NCBI RefSeq assembly: GCF_947631165.1
Contig: NZ_CANRKH010000025.1
Location: 1-41,237, forward strand
Length of the DNA stretch: 41,237 nt
Origin: an uncultured Dysosmobacter sp.
GTDB taxonomy: Bacteria > Bacillota > Clostridia > Oscillospirales > Oscillospiraceae
Reading direction: 5' to 3'
The position numbers and the translations under genes are program-made. The notes under the pieces were generated by a model, which worked only from the letters and a program-made list of their open reading frames with translations, was not told the origin of the DNA and made no database searches. The stretch's first letter is position 1; every line of letters starts with the position of its first letter. Of this stretch, positions 24,796 to 33,260 are shown one piece after another.

Positions 24796-25032
24796 TCAGA
24801 GCATCACCTCATAGGACCCGGCGGTCTGGACACCATGCTCCGCCAGCATTGCTTCCAGCGTGTCCCGCAGACAGAGCGGGGCCGACCAGGCGATGCCGCA
24901 GTCGGAGGTGACGCTCCGGGGAACAGAGATCAGCCTGCCTTTCAGGCCGTGGTCATGGCAGAGCTTTTCCGTGGCCATGGCTTCGGCGGTGGTGTGGAAG
25001 GCCAGCACCAGCCGGAGCTGTTTTTCCCGCAT
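24796..25032 (-). CDS. DUF3343 putative Se/S carrier protein
   Basis: A 78-residue soluble protein beginning MREKQLRLVLAFHTTAEAM, with SDCGIAWSAP as the conserved Cys-containing core near residue 47. DUF3343 proteins are often annotated as putative Se/S carrier-like proteins and co-occur with YedE. The ATG at 25032 has an AGGAGG site; the longer open frame upstream covers the promoter and is not coding. First gene of the operon with yedE and the TusA gene. Confidence 0.85.
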   Translation of the reverse strand: MREKQLRLVLAFHTTAEAMATEKLCHDHGLKGRLISVPRSVTSDCGIAWSAPLCLRDTLEAMLAEHGVQTAGSYEVML

Positions 25033-25062
25033 GCGGATACCTCCTATCGTTATTTTTTTAAA

Positions 25063-25091
25063 AGAATAGCACAAGCGCGGCAAAATGTCGA
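25063..25091 (-). promoter_or_regulatory. Promoter of the DUF3343-yedE-tusA operon
   Basis: On the minus strand TCGACA (25091-25086) and TATTCT (25068-25063) are 17 bp apart, about 30 bp before the start codon. Confidence 0.65.
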
Positions 25092-25144
25092 GATCTGTTT
25101 TGAGTATCACGGCAGGAGGCGGCGTCTGCCCAGGGAGTGGAGAA

Positions 25145-25175
25145 AAAAGCGGGGCGGGAGCTGTGCTCCCGCCCC
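25145..25175 (-). terminator. Terminator of the XRE membrane regulator gene
   Basis: An 11-bp GC stem (25151-25161 with 25165-25175) with a TGT loop is followed on the minus strand by CTTTTTT, 20 bp beyond the stop codon. Confidence 0.88.
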
Positions 25176-25195
25176 GGCGCGTTCCAGGTCCCTGC

Positions 25196-25807
25196 TTATT
25201 TCGTGAATTTCCGTCCCATATACCTGGGATTGACGAACAGGATATATATCAGAAGGAGCGCGATGGCCGCCAGCAGTCCCACCAGGCCCAGGCCGAAACG
25301 GTAGGTCAGGAGAGCGGCGGTCAGCTGGGCCAGGCAGTACAGCAGTTCGATCTGGCTGTTTTTCCGCCGGCGCACCGGGTCTGGCTCAAACCGAAGATTC
25401 GACGCCATCCAGATGGAGCACAGCAGCAGGACCGCGGCTTTGAACAGAAATAGGCCGTGGTCCGGTACCTTCGTGCCGGTGGCAGGATCCAGGGTATAGG
25501 AGATCTGTGTGCAGGCATGGAGCGCCCCTGCCTGGCAGGCGATGGCCAGCATGGTCAGATTGGAACGCAGGATGGGATTGGACGGCTTTTTCTCCGGTGC
25601 GCAGCGCGGCACATCGTTGGCGACCAATGTATCCAGGGAGATCTGGAACAGCGCCGCCAGGGCAATGAGATTCTCCGAGCTGGGGACTGACTGACCGGCT
25701 TCCCATTTGGTCACGGCCTGCCGGGTCATGCCCAGCCGCTCCGCCACCTGCTCCTGGGAAAATCCGGCCTGTTTGCGCTGTGTCCTGATCTGCTCGCCCA
25801 CTGTCAT
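25196..25807 (-). CDS. XRE-family regulator with C-terminal membrane domain
   Basis: The first 70 residues are a helix-turn-helix domain (GEQIRTQRKQAGFSQEQVAE then MTRQAVTKWEAGQSVPS). After a linker come about three or four hydrophobic segments to residue 203. This layout is common in Clostridia, where such proteins may sense membrane or envelope state, but the signal is not known. The ATG at 25807 has a GGAGG site. The open frame continues upstream to 26746 without coding character, opposite polA, and was not used. Confidence 0.82.
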   Translation of the reverse strand: MTVGEQIRTQRKQAGFSQEQVAERLGMTRQAVTKWEAGQSVPSSENLIALAALFQISLDTLVANDVPRCAPEKKPSNPILRSNLTMLAIACQAGALHACTQISYTLDPATGTKVPDHGLFLFKAAVLLLCSIWMASNLRFEPDPVRRRKNSQIELLYCLAQLTAALLTYRFGLGLVGLLAAIALLLIYILFVNPRYMGRKFTK

Positions 25808-26005
25808 AGCTCCGCCTCCTGTTGACTGTATGGCTTTCTGATAACATGATAACAGTTTCGGCGGCAAAAGTCTATGCAAGAATCGGTTGCCGGAGGGATG
25901 GAGGCCATATTTGGGCCTTACTGTCCACGTTTTCGTTGCACAGCGGTTCAAAATGGGGTATACTGATAAAGATTGCAGAATGATCCATATGTGGGAGGAA
26001 CATCC

Positions 26006-28675
26006 ATGAAAAAGCTCATGGCTATCGACGGCAATTCCATTATCAACCGGGCCTATTACGGCATCCGGCCCCTGACGACCCGGGACGGACTGTATACCCA
26101 CGCAGTGTTCGGCTTTTTGACGACACTCCTGCGGCTGCAGGACGAGGAGCGGCCGGACGCGGTGTGCGTCACTTTCGACGTCCATGCCCCCACCTTCCGC
26201 CACACGGCGGACGCTGCCTACAAAGCGACCCGGAAGCCCATGCCAGAGGAGCTGCGGGTCCAGATGCCGGTGCTGAAGGAGGTCCTGGACGCCCTGAACA
26301 TCCCCCGATACGAGCTGGCGGGCTGGGAGGCCGACGACCTGCTGGGCACCATTTCCCGCAAGTGCGAGGCGGCGGGCTGGGACTGCGTGGTGGTGACAGG
26401 TGACAAGGACAGCCTGCAGCTCATCACCGACCACACCAAGGTGAAGCTGGTATCGACCCGCATGGGGCAGACCACCACCAGAGATATGACCCCGGAGACC
26501 TTCCGGGAGCAGTACGGCTTCGACCCCATCCACATGATCGACCTGAAGGCCCTGATGGGGGATTCCTCCGACAACATCCCCGGCGTGAAGGGCGTGGGGG
26601 AAAAGACCGCCATGAGCCTGGTCCAGCTGTACCATACGATCGATCATCTGTATGACCATATGCCGGATATTTGCTCCGCCCCCAATGTGGGCGCCAAGCC
26701 CGGCTTGGTAAAAAAGCTGGCGGAAGGGGAGGAGAGCGCCCGCCACTCCTACTGGCTGGCCACCATTTCCACCGACGCGCCCCTGGATTTCCAGCCGGAG
26801 GACAACCTTTGCCGGGAACCGGGCGAGGCGGCATACCCCCTGTTTTTAAAGCTGGAGTTCACCAAGCTGATTGAGAAGTTCGGTCTGACAGCGGCGGAGC
26901 AGCCAGCGGCGGAGAGAGCGGCGGTTCCCATGACCGTGGAACAGGTGACAGATCAGGCCGGGGCCGACAAGCTGCTGGCCCTTTGGCGGCATGCGGACCA
27001 TGTGTCCCTGCTGGCGCTGCCGGATCTGATGGGCGTATCCGTGGTCTGCCGCACCGGGGAGGACGCCGGACTGACGGCTGAGCTGTTTTTTGAGAAATTC
27101 CAGGGAGACTGGAACAGCCTTTTAAGGGCGTTGTTTTCTGAAGATATCAAAAAGGTCTCCCACAATGTGAAGGACCTGATGCGGGTGCTGCTGGAGAACG
27201 GCCTGCCCGCCGGCGGCTTCGTGTTCGACACGGCACTGGCGGCGTACCTGCTGGATGCCACGGCAGGGAGCTATGACCTGGGGCGGCTGTTCGTCTCCTA
27301 TTACAATACGGAGCTGCCCAAGCCCCTCTATCTGGAGCCGGACGCCTTTTCCATGCTGGGGAATGCCGTCCAGGCGGAGGCGGCCTTCGACAGCTACGCC
27401 GCCGCAGTGGACGCGCTGTACGGACTTCTGTCTGAAAAGCTCAGGGAGCTGGACCTGTGGGAGCTGTTTGAGACTGCCGAGCTGCCCCTGTGCCGGGTGC
27501 TGGCGGAGATGGAGCTGGCGGGCTGCCGGGTCGACGCCCGGGCACTGGCATCCTTCGGGGACCTGCTGTCCCGGCGGGCGGCGGAGCTGGAAAAGCAGAT
27601 CTACGACATGGCGGGGGAGCGCTTCAACATCAACTCCCCCAAGCAGCTGGGGGAGATCCTGTTCGGCAGGCTGGGACTGCCCCACGGCAAAAAGACCAAG
27701 ACCGGCTGGTCCACCAACGCCGACGTGCTGGAAAAGCTGCGCTATGAGGCCCCCATCGTGGGGGCGGTGCTGGAATACCGCCAGTTTGCCAAGCTGAAAT
27801 CCACTTACGCCGACGGCCTTTTGAAGGCTATGGATCCCGATGGCCGGGTGCGGACCCGGTTCCAGATGACGGTGACGGCCACTGGGCGGCTCAGTTCCAC
27901 GGAACCGAACCTGCAGAACATTCCCACCCGCACCGACCTCGGCAGCGAGATCCGGCGGATGTTCGTGCCGGCCCCCGGCTGTGTGCTGGTGGACGCGGAC
28001 TACTCCCAGATCGAGCTGCGGCTGCTGGCCCATATCTCCGGGGATGAGGCCATGCGGGCGGCGTTCACCTCTGGCGGGGACATCCACACCGCCACGGCGG
28101 CCCAGGTGTTCCACGTGCCGCCGGAGGAGGTGTCCCACGAGATGCGCCGCCGGGCCAAAGCAGTGAATTTCGGCATCGTGTACGGCATCTCCGCCTTTTC
28201 TCTGTCCCAGGATATCGGCGTCACTGTGGCAGAGGCCAAGGACTATATGGAGGCGTATTTCGCCACCTTCCCCGGTGTGCGGAAATACATGGACAGCGTG
28301 GTGGAGACTGCCCGTGAGACCGGCTATGTGGAGACGCTGTTCCACCGGCGGCGGGAGCTGCCGGAGCTGAAGTCCTCCAACTTCAACATGCGCTCCTTCG
28401 GTGAGCGGGTCGCGCTGAACATGCCCATCCAGGGCACGGCGGCGGACGTGATGAAGCTGGCTATGATCGCTGTCTGGCGGCGGCTGAAGGCGGAACAGCT
28501 CCAGGCCCGGCTGGTGCTCCAGGTCCACGACGAGCTGATCGTGGAGTGTCCGGAGGATGAGGCGGAGCGGGTAGGCAGGCTGCTGGCGGAGGAGATGGAG
28601 CGTGTCGTGTCCCTGTCCGTTCCTCTGACGGCGGAGGCCCACTGGGGCAGGAACTGGCTGGAGGCCAAGGGCTGA
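26006..28675 (+). CDS. polA: DNA polymerase I
   Basis: An 889-residue polymerase for gap filling and Okazaki fragment processing. The N-terminal 5'-3' exonuclease domain is intact (AIDGNSIINRAYYG, DSSDNIPGVKGVGEKTA). The middle 3'-5' exonuclease-like domain lacks the DxE and other DEDD acids (LLALPDL where the first motif belongs, HNVKDLM for the second), so it is structural only, as in Bacillus and Thermus enzymes. The polymerase domain has motif A DADYSQIELR, motif B RRRAKAVNFGIVYG and motif C QVHDELIVE. The ATG at 26006 has a GGGAGGAA site. It starts a long same-strand gene run ending with tsaD. Confidence 0.97.
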   Translation: MKKLMAIDGNSIINRAYYGIRPLTTRDGLYTHAVFGFLTTLLRLQDEERPDAVCVTFDVHAPTFRHTADAAYKATRKPMPEELRVQMPVLKEVLDALNIPRYELAGWEADDLLGTISRKCEAAGWDCVVVTGDKDSLQLITDHTKVKLVSTRMGQTTTRDMTPETFREQYGFDPIHMIDLKALMGDSSDNIPGVKGVGEKTAMSLVQLYHTIDHLYDHMPDICSAPNVGAKPGLVKKLAEGEESARHSYWLATISTDAPLDFQPEDNLCREPGEAAYPLFLKLEFTKLIEKFGLTAAEQPAAERAAVPMTVEQVTDQAGADKLLALWRHADHVSLLALPDLMGVSVVCRTGEDAGLTAELFFEKFQGDWNSLLRALFSEDIKKVSHNVKDLMRVLLENGLPAGGFVFDTALAAYLLDATAGSYDLGRLFVSYYNTELPKPLYLEPDAFSMLGNAVQAEAAFDSYAAAVDALYGLLSEKLRELDLWELFETAELPLCRVLAEMELAGCRVDARALASFGDLLSRRAAELEKQIYDMAGERFNINSPKQLGEILFGRLGLPHGKKTKTGWSTNADVLEKLRYEAPIVGAVLEYRQFAKLKSTYADGLLKAMDPDGRVRTRFQMTVTATGRLSSTEPNLQNIPTRTDLGSEIRRMFVPAPGCVLVDADYSQIELRLLAHISGDEAMRAAFTSGGDIHTATAAQVFHVPPEEVSHEMRRRAKAVNFGIVYGISAFSLSQDIGVTVAEAKDYMEAYFATFPGVRKYMDSVVETARETGYVETLFHRRRELPELKSSNFNMRSFGERVALNMPIQGTAADVMKLAMIAVWRRLKAEQLQARLVLQVHDELIVECPEDEAERVGRLLAEEMERVVSLSVPLTAEAHWGRNWLEAKG

Positions 28676-28681
28676 AGGCGA

Positions 28682-28709
28682 TTAGAAATTAGGAGTTAGA
28701 AATTAGGAA
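28682..28709. repeat. Tandem 14-bp AT-rich repeat upstream of the next gene
   Basis: TTAGAAATTAGGAG (28682-28695) is followed directly by TTAGAAATTAGGAA (28696-28709). The second copy supplies the AGGA that serves as SD sequence for the gene starting at 28716. It is compositionally unlike its surroundings. Confidence 0.75.
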
Positions 28710-28715
28710 TTTGAG

Positions 28716-29369
28716 ATGACGAGAGAGGAACAGAGATACCTGCGGGAATTGAAGAAGCCCTTCGAGACGGCGTGCCGGAGCGTGGGGAAGCGGCGGGGGT
28801 GGAAGTCCATCTCGGGCATCCAATACCAGGTGCGGAATGGGATGCTGTACGAGTTGTTCCCGGACCTGTCGTGGGCCGACAGGGGGAAGGCTTTGAAGGC
28901 CTGGCTCTGCTGTAAGCCTGTGGTGCTGGACGAGATGTATTGGGATGTGTTCCATATGAGGGAAGAGGCGGCGAAAATGCCCTTCAGCTTCCATGTCAAC
29001 GGCGCATTCACCGCGCCTGTGTATACCCTGGACCGCTGGAAAACGCCGCTGCCGGGGCCGGAGATCCTGAAAGAGGCGGTGGACGCTTTGCTGGACCAGG
29101 CGGAGGCGCTGGTGGAGGAGCATCCCTTTCCCACGCTGGCGGATTTTCGCCGGGCGGTGGAGACGGAACCGGCCAACAGCGGGCGGACGCTGAATATCGT
29201 GCTGTGCCTGCTGTGCGAGGGAGCCTATGAGGAGGCCGCCCGGGAGATCACCGCGGCGCTGGCTCGGGGCGAAGACGGCGGATTTCTGCGGATGGACGGA
29301 AAACAGGGCATCCTGGAGGATGCCCGGGACTGGTGCGCGGAAAGGGCGGCGGAGGAACTGGGACTGTGA
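28716..29369 (+). CDS. Hypothetical protein in the polA-tsaD cluster
   Basis: A 217-residue soluble protein, rich in charged residues and helix formers, with no signal peptide or membrane segment. I do not recognise the family. It begins TREEQRYLRELKKPFE and contains several Trp and Phe residues that would fit a folded domain. Good GC-rich codon use, a plausible SD site from the repeat upstream and a 4-nt overlap with the following EamA gene (GTGA) support a real gene. It may act with its neighbours, but no function can be assigned. Confidence 0.75.
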   Translation: MTREEQRYLRELKKPFETACRSVGKRRGWKSISGIQYQVRNGMLYELFPDLSWADRGKALKAWLCCKPVVLDEMYWDVFHMREEAAKMPFSFHVNGAFTAPVYTLDRWKTPLPGPEILKEAVDALLDQAEALVEEHPFPTLADFRRAVETEPANSGRTLNIVLCLLCEGAYEEAAREITAALARGEDGGFLRMDGKQGILEDARDWCAERAAEELGL

Positions 29370-30223
29370 AACGGCTGCTGGTGATTCTGGGCGTGGCGGG
29401 GGCATCCCTGTCCGCTGTGTTCGTCCGGTGGTCCACGGCACCATCCCTGATTGTGGCGCTGTACCGGATGGCGTTTTCCGCAGCGCTGCTGGCGCCGTAT
29501 GTCCTGCTGCGGCACCGGGCGGAGCTGCGGGCACTGTCCCGGCGGGAGATTTTGCTGTGTCTTGTCAGCGGAGCGTTCCTGGGGCTGCATTTTGCCGCCT
29601 ATTTTGAAGCCCTGCAATGGACCTCCATCGCCTCGGCAGTGGTGCTGGTGGACACGGAGGCGCTGTTCGTGGCCCTGGGAACGGTGCTGCTCTTTCGCAA
29701 AAAGCTCTCCGGCAGGGCGTGGCTGGCGGTGGCGCTGGCCTTCGGCGGCAGCGTCATGATCGCCATGGTGGACAGCGCCGCCGGGGCCGATGCGGTGCGG
29801 GGGGATCTGATTGCCCTGGCCGGGGCGCTGTGCGTGGCGGTGTACACCATGATCGGCGCGGTGTGCCGCAAGAGCATCTCTACCGCGGTGTATACTGCTC
29901 TGGTATACGGTTCGGCGTCGGGGACCCTGCTGGCCATTGCTCTGCTGAGCGGTACGCCGCTGGCTGGCTATGGTCTGGTGAACCTGGGAACGGGCCTTGG
30001 CCTGGCGGTGTTCTGCACCCTGCTGGGCCACAGCGTGTTCAGCTGGGGCCTGAAATATCTGCCTCCGGCCTTCATCTCCACGGTGAAGCTGCTGGAGCCG
30101 GTGTTTGCCTCCCTCTGGGGGCTGGCGCTGTTTGGGGAGCGGCCGGGGGTGTGGGTCCTTCTGGGCGGCGCGGTCATCATCTGCGGCGTGGCGCTGTATA
30201 CCAGATGCGGGGAGAACGGATGA
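29366..30223 (+). CDS. EamA/DMT-family membrane transporter
   Basis: A 285-residue membrane protein with about ten hydrophobic helices arranged as two EamA repeats. Visible features are FVRWSTAPSLIVALYRM near the N-terminus, the end of the first repeat (VVLVDTEALFVALG) and the second repeat ending LKYLPPAFISTVKLLEPVFASL, typical of drug/metabolite transporters. The GTG at 29366 overlaps the previous stop and follows GGAGGAA; longer starts are unlikely. Substrate unknown. It overlaps the next gene by 4 nt. Confidence 0.9.
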   Translation: MKRLLVILGVAGASLSAVFVRWSTAPSLIVALYRMAFSAALLAPYVLLRHRAELRALSRREILLCLVSGAFLGLHFAAYFEALQWTSIASAVVLVDTEALFVALGTVLLFRKKLSGRAWLAVALAFGGSVMIAMVDSAAGADAVRGDLIALAGALCVAVYTMIGAVCRKSISTAVYTALVYGSASGTLLAIALLSGTPLAGYGLVNLGTGLGLAVFCTLLGHSVFSWGLKYLPPAFISTVKLLEPVFASLWGLALFGERPGVWVLLGGAVIICGVALYTRCGENG

Positions 30224-30654
30224 TGGGACAGCTCGGCTTTTCCTACGTGGGGGCGCTGTTCCTGCTGGCGCTGCTGCTTCCCAATCTGTTTTGGACCCGG
30301 CGCAGGCCCGTGGATTATGACCCGTCCGGTGAAAACTGCCTGCTGCTGTGTCTGGAACGGATCGGACAGGCTATGGTCACCTGTATGGCCCTGGTGTTCC
30401 AGGGCTTCAACTGGCGGCCCTGGACGGCCTGGTCCTGGTGGCTGGCGGGGGCGGTGCTTCTGATGGGCCTGTATGAGATCTGGTGGGTCCGCTATTTTTG
30501 CAGTGAGCGGACCATGAGGGACTTTACCGCCAGTCTGCTGGGCATCTATGGCAGAGTGGTTTGGATGCTGCCGGCTGTTGCGGTGCTGGGGGTCGGCCAT
30601 ATCGGCATCCACTTGCGGCACCGAAGTCAATCGCTGAAAAGAGAGGATACATGA
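30220..30654 (+). CDS. Small membrane protein of unknown function
   Basis: A 144-residue protein with about four hydrophobic segments (FSYVGALFLLALLLPNLF, an amphipathic ENCLLLCLERIGQAMVT, WSWWLAGAVLLMGLYEIWW and a C-terminal segment). The pattern PNLFWTRRRP after the first segment puts the positive charge inside. ATGA overlap with the EamA gene at 30220-30223 and overlap with the rimI start set its limits; a much longer open frame upstream is a shadow of the EamA gene. I do not recognise the family with certainty. Confidence 0.75.
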   Translation: MMGQLGFSYVGALFLLALLLPNLFWTRRRPVDYDPSGENCLLLCLERIGQAMVTCMALVFQGFNWRPWTAWSWWLAGAVLLMGLYEIWWVRYFCSERTMRDFTASLLGIYGRVVWMLPAVAVLGVGHIGIHLRHRSQSLKREDT

Positions 30655-31142
30655 TGACGAGTCAACAAATGCATGTACGCATCGTTCCCATGAATGCGGA
30701 CCATCTGGATGAGGTGGCGGAGCTGGAGCGCATCTGTTTTTCCGCGCCCTGGTCTCGGAATATGCTGGCGGAGGAACTGGACAACGCCCTGTCTGCCTTT
30801 CTGGTGGCCCTGGACGACACGGACCGGGTGGTGGGCTACGCCGGATTGCAGGTGGTGCTGGACGAGGGCTATATCACCAACGTGGCGGTGCGTCCGGAGT
30901 GCCGGCGGAAGGGCATCGCGGGAAAGCTTTTGCAGGTGTTTCTGGACTTTGCCCAGGGGAACCATTTGGCATTCCTGACGCTGGAGGTCCGGGCCTCCAA
31001 TTACGACGCCATCGCCCTCTACGGCAGCCGGGGCTTCCGCAGCGCGGGGCGGCGGAAAAACTATTATGAGCATCCCAAGGAGGACGCTATCATCATGACG
31101 AAGGAGTTCGATACGTATGGAACTGCGGATCCCGTCTCCTGA
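30651..31142 (+). CDS. rimI: Ribosomal-protein-S18-alanine N-acetyltransferase
   Basis: A 163-residue GNAT enzyme. The acetyl-CoA loop RPECRRKGIAGKLL and the RimI-type LEVRASNYDAIALYGSRGFRSAGRRKNYY tail (seen in parts) match RimI. RimI acetylates the N-terminal Ala of ribosomal protein S18 and typically clusters with tsaB/tsaD, as here, where tsaD follows one gene later. ATG at 30651 or 30654, with GAGAGGA just upstream. It overlaps the next GNAT gene by 26 nt. Confidence 0.92.
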   Translation: MMTSQQMHVRIVPMNADHLDEVAELERICFSAPWSRNMLAEELDNALSAFLVALDDTDRVVGYAGLQVVLDEGYITNVAVRPECRRKGIAGKLLQVFLDFAQGNHLAFLTLEVRASNYDAIALYGSRGFRSAGRRKNYYEHPKEDAIIMTKEFDTYGTADPVS

Positions 31143-31710
31143 GCAGCTGCGGACGGTCTATGACGCGGACCTGCGGGAGGCGTTTCCGGCGGCGGAGCTG
31201 AAGCCGCTGGCTAATATGAAACAGATGTGGCGGGACGGATGGTACCGGCCCTGGTGTCTCTTCGACGGCGACGACATCGTGGGAGAGTGTTTTCTGTGGC
31301 TGGGGCATCCCGGTTGGGCACTGCTGGACTATCTGTGCGTACCGTCCCGGCACCGCAACGCGGGGCTGGGAGCGGTGATACTGCAAAAGCTCCATGAGCG
31401 GGAGCGGGATACGGTGATCTTCGGCGAGAGCGAGGCGCCGGAGGACGCGCCGGACCCTGCTATGGCGGAGCGGCGGCTGGGCTTTTACGCCCGGAACGGT
31501 ATGCGCACCGCCGGATATGACACGGAGATGTTCGGCGTCCATTATAAAACTCTGTATCTGGCGGAGGGGCCGGTGGACGAAAAGGCGCTGATGACGGAGC
31601 ACCGCTTTGTTTATCAGAACACCTTCCCGCCGGAGAAATTTGCAAAATATGTGCGCATCCCCTTTGTGCCGGGCAGCCGGCCTGGACCCAAGGTCCCCTG
31701 GGAGCAGTGA
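31117..31710 (+). CDS. GNAT-family N-acetyltransferase
   Basis: A 197-residue protein with a GNAT core: LLDYLCVPSRHRNAGLGAVILQ holds the acetyl-CoA binding loop, and GFYARNGMRTAGYDTEMFG is the typical final strand. It differs from RimI and has a C-terminal extension of about 50 residues. Substrate unknown. It overlaps rimI by 26 nt and ends 19 bp before tsaD, so the three are probably expressed together. Confidence 0.85.
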   Translation: MELRIPSPEQLRTVYDADLREAFPAAELKPLANMKQMWRDGWYRPWCLFDGDDIVGECFLWLGHPGWALLDYLCVPSRHRNAGLGAVILQKLHERERDTVIFGESEAPEDAPDPAMAERRLGFYARNGMRTAGYDTEMFGVHYKTLYLAEGPVDEKALMTEHRFVYQNTFPPEKFAKYVRIPFVPGSRPGPKVPWEQ

Positions 31711-31729
31711 GAGAAAGAAGGAAAACGAC

Positions 31730-32737
31730 ATGAAGATACTGGCCTTTGAGTCGTCCTGTGACGAGACCGCCGTAGCGGTGGTGGAGGATGGGCGGCGGGT
31801 CCTGGCGGACGCCATCGCCTCTCAGGTGGATATCCACGCCCTGTACGGCGGCGTGGTGCCGGAGATCGCCTCCCGAAAGCATGTGGAGGTCATCGCCGCC
31901 CTGACGGAGAAAGCGCTGGCGGACGCTGGCTGTGACCGGGAGGATATCGATGCTGTGGCGGTGACCTACGCTCCCGGCCTCATCGGCGCGGTGCTGGTGG
32001 GGCTGAGCTTCGCCAAATCCGTTGCCTTCGGCCTGGGCGTGCCGCTGATCCCGGTCCATCATGTCCGGGGCCACATCGCCGCCAATTACCTGGCTTTTCC
32101 GGAGCTGGAGCCGCCCTTCCTGGCGCTGGCCATCTCCGGCGGCAACACGCTGATCGTGGATGTGCGGGACTATACCGACATGGTGATCCTGGGAGCGACC
32201 CGGGACGATGCGGCGGGGGAGTGCTTCGATAAGGCGGCCCGGGTCTTGGGCCTGCCCTATCCTGGCGGAAAGCCTTTGGACGAGCTGGCCCAGGGGTCTC
32301 AGGGCGGCGTGTATCAGCTTCCCCACGCCCATGTGGACGGTGTTCCGCTGGACATGAGCTTTTCCGGCCTGAAAACGGCGGTGGTGAATCTGGCCCACCA
32401 CGCCGAGCAGGTGGGCGAGCCCCTGGACCGGGCGGCCCTGGCCCGGGACTTTGCCCAGGCCGTCAGCGACACCCTGGTGCCCCGCGTTCTGGAGGCGCTC
32501 CGGCAGACGGGACGGAAAGCCGTCTGTGCCGCCGGCGGCGTGGCGGCCAACTCCATCATCCGGGGGGATCTGGAGCGTGCCTGTGCCACGGCAGGCTGCA
32601 GGCTGTATCTGCCGCCGCTGAAGCTCTGCGGCGACAACGGCGCCATGATCGGCGCTCAGGGATACTACGAATATCTGGCGGGCCACACGGCGGGCATGGA
32701 CCTGAATGCCTACGCGACCCGTGACATCGGCGATTGA
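31730..32737 (+). CDS. tsaD: tRNA N6-adenosine threonylcarbamoyltransferase
   Basis: TsaD transfers the threonylcarbamoyl group to A37 of ANN-decoding tRNAs. The metal-binding HxxxH motif is His111/His115 in HHVRGH, with the N-terminal AFESSCDETAVAVV, ISGGNTLIV and the ASKC-like C-terminal region containing GDNGAMIG. The length of 335 residues is normal. The ATG at 31730 follows an AGAAGGA site; the longer frame overlaps the GNAT gene and is not used. The partners tsaB and tsaE are not in the immediate neighbourhood. It is the last gene before a strong terminator. Confidence 0.97.
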   Translation: MKILAFESSCDETAVAVVEDGRRVLADAIASQVDIHALYGGVVPEIASRKHVEVIAALTEKALADAGCDREDIDAVAVTYAPGLIGAVLVGLSFAKSVAFGLGVPLIPVHHVRGHIAANYLAFPELEPPFLALAISGGNTLIVDVRDYTDMVILGATRDDAAGECFDKAARVLGLPYPGGKPLDELAQGSQGGVYQLPHAHVDGVPLDMSFSGLKTAVVNLAHHAEQVGEPLDRAALARDFAQAVSDTLVPRVLEALRQTGRKAVCAAGGVAANSIIRGDLERACATAGCRLYLPPLKLCGDNGAMIGAQGYYEYLAGHTAGMDLNAYATRDIGD

Positions 32738-32742
32738 ACGAG

Positions 32743-32772
32743 ACCGGCGCGGCTTCTGCCGCGCCGGTTTTT
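32743..32772 (+). terminator. Terminator after tsaD
   Basis: An 11-bp GC-rich stem (32743-32753 with 32758-32768) with a TTCT loop is followed by TTTTT. It ends the polA-tsaD gene run. Confidence 0.92.
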
Positions 32773-33061
32773 CGCAAGCTGGCGGCATACAGACTCTGTA
32801 TAATTCATCCTGTGCCTGCATATCACCGCTGCGATTTTGCATGAATCGGATGGGAGCTTGCTTTTTGAAGCGGAAAGGTCGACTTTTTCAGCAAAAAATG
32901 TCCGCCAGCTAAAGATTTTTCTGAGCTGCCCAGTCCTTGCAAGTCATAAAAGTATTATGTAAATTTTGAACGGGAAAATTTTTTTTGAAAAAACGAAGTT
33001 GGTGGGATGTAAGTAAATGGTATTTTCCTCGGTAAACCGTGGGGGAGAAGAAAAAGATACC

Positions 33062-33091
33062 TGTGGAAAACGCTGTGGAAAATGTGAATAA
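33062..33091. other. Three DnaA-box-like 9-mers
   Basis: TGTGGAAAA (33062-33070), TGTGGAAAA (33074-33082) and TGTGAATAA (33083-33091) are close relatives of the complement of the DnaA box TTATCCACA. They lie in the AT-rich stretch between tsaD and the recombinase. Nearby are A/T runs but no replication gene, so an origin is not claimed. The rest of 32773-33486 is AT-rich with no gene I can support. Confidence 0.35.
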
Positions 33092-33227
33092 CTCTTTGTA
33101 GAAGGAGATTATAAAATCTGTTATGTTGCTATCGAAAAAGCGGGATGACCGGCGAAGTTCGGAGCGCAACGGAAAAACCATACGATTTTTGTCGAAAACA
33201 CAGCGAAAAAAATCGGCAAATATTGCG

Positions 33228-33260
33228 GCGGTATTTTTTCACCTCCGCCAAAAATACCGC
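33228..33260. repeat. Hairpin in the AT-rich intergenic stretch
   Basis: GCGGTATTTTT (33228-33238) pairs with AAAAATACCGC (33250-33260) around an 11-nt loop. It has no clear T tail for either strand; role unknown. Confidence 0.5.

Noticed and set aside
25808..26746. N-terminal extension of the XRE membrane regulator frame over polA
   Set aside because: The ATG at 25807 with GGAGG gives a standard XRE start; the extension lies antisense to polA and its promoter.
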